This document shows positions 6,576 to 7,722 of a stretch of DNA of 7,722 nucleotides, one piece after another. This stretch comes from Myxococcales bacterium (GTDB taxonomy: Bacteria > Myxococcota > Polyangia > Polyangiales > Polyangiaceae), in NCBI GenBank assembly GCA_003151595.1, contig PLXW01000025.1:1-7722 (forward strand), written 5' to 3'. Made by a program: the position numbers and the translations under genes. A model generated the notes under the pieces. That model saw only the letters and a program-made list of their open reading frames with translations, was not told the DNA's origin and made no database searches. The stretch's first letter is position 1. Every line of letters starts with the position of its first letter.

Positions 6576-7722
6576 TGCCACCGCAGCTTGATCACGAGCA
6601 CCGGCTTCTCCTGCTTCCCCGTCGCCCGCTCCAGCGCGTGCGACTCGGTGACCTTTTTCGCGCGCGTCTGCGAGAACCCGTAGCGATACGTCTCCGCCAT
6701 CCCCGCGCGCGAGTGCACGAGATCAACGTACGGAGTGCCCGTCACGCGGATGGTGCACCCCTTCCCGGAGGCGTCGACCTCGGACGCGAGCTCCCCTTCG
6801 CTGTGGTCCTGCTTCCAGAACGCGGGGAGGCGCGGCACGATCGACGCGGGATCGGCGAGCCTGACGATGAACTTCCGGACGACGCCGTAGCTGAAGTCGT
6901 ACGCACGGTCGACGTACTCGGCCATCTTGTTCCGGTCACGCTTGCACGGCCCCTCGAACGCCCGGAGGCACCACTCGATCACGTGGCGACACCCGACCCA
7001 TTCGTCGGCGCTCACGGTTCGGAAGAACTCCTCGCGCGCGTCGTCCCCGCACGCGCCGGCGATCGCGTTGAGGCCGTCGTCCCCCCAGAGGAGGACGGCG
7101 GCGCGCTTCAGCGCGGGGACGTAGATGCGGCGCTGCAAGGCTTCCTTCGCGGGTTCCTGCTTCGCAGCGGGGCGCGCGGGCGTGGCGCTCTTCTCGGTGG
7201 TGGTGAGGGGGGTGGTCGTGAGGGGGGGCGTGGTGGGGACGGGCCGCCGCCCGCTCCCCGTGCTGAGCGCCGTCCCCTTCGGCTCCGACTTGCTCAGCGG
7301 GGTGTGGGCGATCGTGGAGGCCGATTCCATCGGCGCGCGCACGGGAACCGGGGGCGTGACGTCCGGGCGCGAGGCGGCGGGCGCGCGGAAGACGGGCCGC
7401 TCCGCGCTGGACGGAGCCGGATTCCGGGACGGCTCGTCGGGGAGCAGCGGGAGAACGTTTGCATCGAGCGAGAGCCCGCCCGGAACGAGCGCGCGGATCG
7501 CCGCGAGCATCTCCGCGGCCGACGCGAACCGCGCGGCCACGTCGATCTCCAGCGCCTTGTGCACGATCGCCGCCGCGGGCGCGCTCACCGAAGGCGCGAG
7601 CTCTCGCACCGGGCGCGCCGTCTCACTGCAGATTCGCACGATGAGATCGCCGATCGAATCCGATTTCGCGTTCGGCGTCTTCCCCGTGAGCATCTCGTAG
7701 AGCACGACGCCGAGCGAGAAGA
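6572..7722 (-). CDS. Serine/threonine protein kinase, C-terminal 382 residues only, with extra C-terminal domain
   Basis: The 5' part of the gene lies beyond the right edge of the window. Counting from the first complete visible residue, 1-80 is the end of a Hanks-type kinase domain. FSLGVVLYEMLTGKTP corresponds to subdomain IX, and the ARF segment near residues 63-65 carries the conserved late arginine of subdomain XI. The ATP-binding, HRD and DFG regions are not visible. Residues about 81-195 are a Pro/Ser/Thr/Ala-rich linker containing two tandem PLTTT units. I see no hydrophobic membrane-spanning stretch in this part. Residues about 198-382 form a separate compact domain with several cysteines (near 224, 244, 251 and 259), a conserved-looking FSYGVVRKFIVRLADP segment and a final VLVIKLRW strand. 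Its pattern is reminiscent of the myxobacterial DUF2378/TIGR02265 domain, or of V4R-like sensor domains. That is recognition by eye, not a search result. The stop is 11 bases from the CPBP stop on the other strand. Confidence 0.85.
   Translation of the reverse strand, partial: FSLGVVLYEMLTGKTPNAKSDSIGDLIVRICSETARPVRELAPSVSAPAAAIVHKALEIDVAARFASAAEMLAAIRALVPGGLSLDANVLPLLPDEPSRNPAPSSAERPVFRAPAASRPDVTPPVPVRAPMESASTIAHTPLSKSEPKGTALSTGSGRRPVPTTPPLTTTPLTTTEKSATPARPAAKQEPAKEALQRRIYVPALKRAAVLLWGDDGLNAIAGACGDDAREEFFRTVSADEWVGCRHVIEWCLRAFEGPCKRDRNKMAEYVDRAYDFSYGVVRKFIVRLADPASIVPRLPAFWKQDHSEGELASEVDASGKGCTIRVTGTPYVDLVHSRAGMAETYRYGFSQTRAKKVTESHALERATGKQEKPVLVIKLRWQ
7196..7243 (+). repeat. G-rich tract with a 15-bp tandem duplication; potential G-quadruplex
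   Basis: Two adjacent 15-base units (7196-7210 and 7211-7225, differing at one base) encode the PLTTT-PLTTT duplication in the kinase linker. The plus strand has G-runs at 7207-7212, 7222-7228, 7235-7238 and 7241-7243. Splitting the 7-G run gives four GGG tracts with loops of 1, 6 and 3 bases, which fits the usual quadruplex pattern. The G-rich strand is the template strand of the kinase gene, so the mRNA itself is C-rich here. The tract is most simply a by-product of the Pro/Thr linker codons. Confidence 0.5.

Noticed and set aside
7125..7700. 191-codon plus-strand frame opposite the kinase linker
   Set aside because: It is a low-complexity Gly/Ala/Ser product antisense to the kinase gene, with no ribosome site or motif to support it.

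Overview
This is a dense, very GC-rich bacterial window. Codon third positions are almost all G or C, and long open frames occur by chance on every strand. The gene set is a classical electron-transfer flavoprotein pair, a Pro/Ala-tethered lipoprotein amidohydrolase, L-aspartate oxidase, a CPBP-type membrane protease and a Ser/Thr protein kinase with a long Pro/Thr linker and an extra C-terminal domain. Together they suggest a myxobacterium (Myxococcota, probably Polyangia-like). That placement is inferred from gene style; no rRNA is present.

Layout. Positions 1-3973 are all on the minus strand and read amidohydrolase -> etfB -> etfA, with spacers of 37 and 28 bases, so they could be one transcript. 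etfA leaves the window at position 1, only a few residues short of its C-terminus. An 82-bp divergent intergenic region (3974-4055) holds a perfect 17-bp dyad and short repeats, and must contain the start signals for the left-hand leftward unit and for nadB on the right. nadB (4056-5693) and a CPBP protease gene (5706-6560) run on the plus strand, 12 bases apart. The CPBP gene converges with the 3' end of a Ser/Thr kinase gene (6572 to beyond 7722, minus strand). The 11-bp gap between their stops lies inside a perfect 19-bp palindrome that includes both stop codons.

Functions. EtfA/EtfB form a soluble FAD/AMP heterodimer that carries electrons from acyl-CoA and related dehydrogenases to the quinone pool. 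The amidohydrolase is an exported lipoprotein with all six expected metal-site residues and an unassigned N-terminal domain. NadB performs the first step of de novo NAD synthesis from aspartate. The CPBP protein is a predicted polytopic membrane protein with an altered third motif. The kinase fragment is the end of a Pkn-type regulator. No mobile element, CRISPR array or RNA gene was seen, and no gap between genes exceeds 82 bp.

I see no new multi-gene system here. The points worth checking are domain-level or local: an enlarged recognition-loop region in EtfB, the amidohydrolase N-terminal domain, the kinase C-terminal domain, the CPBP motif change and the two DNA palindromes.
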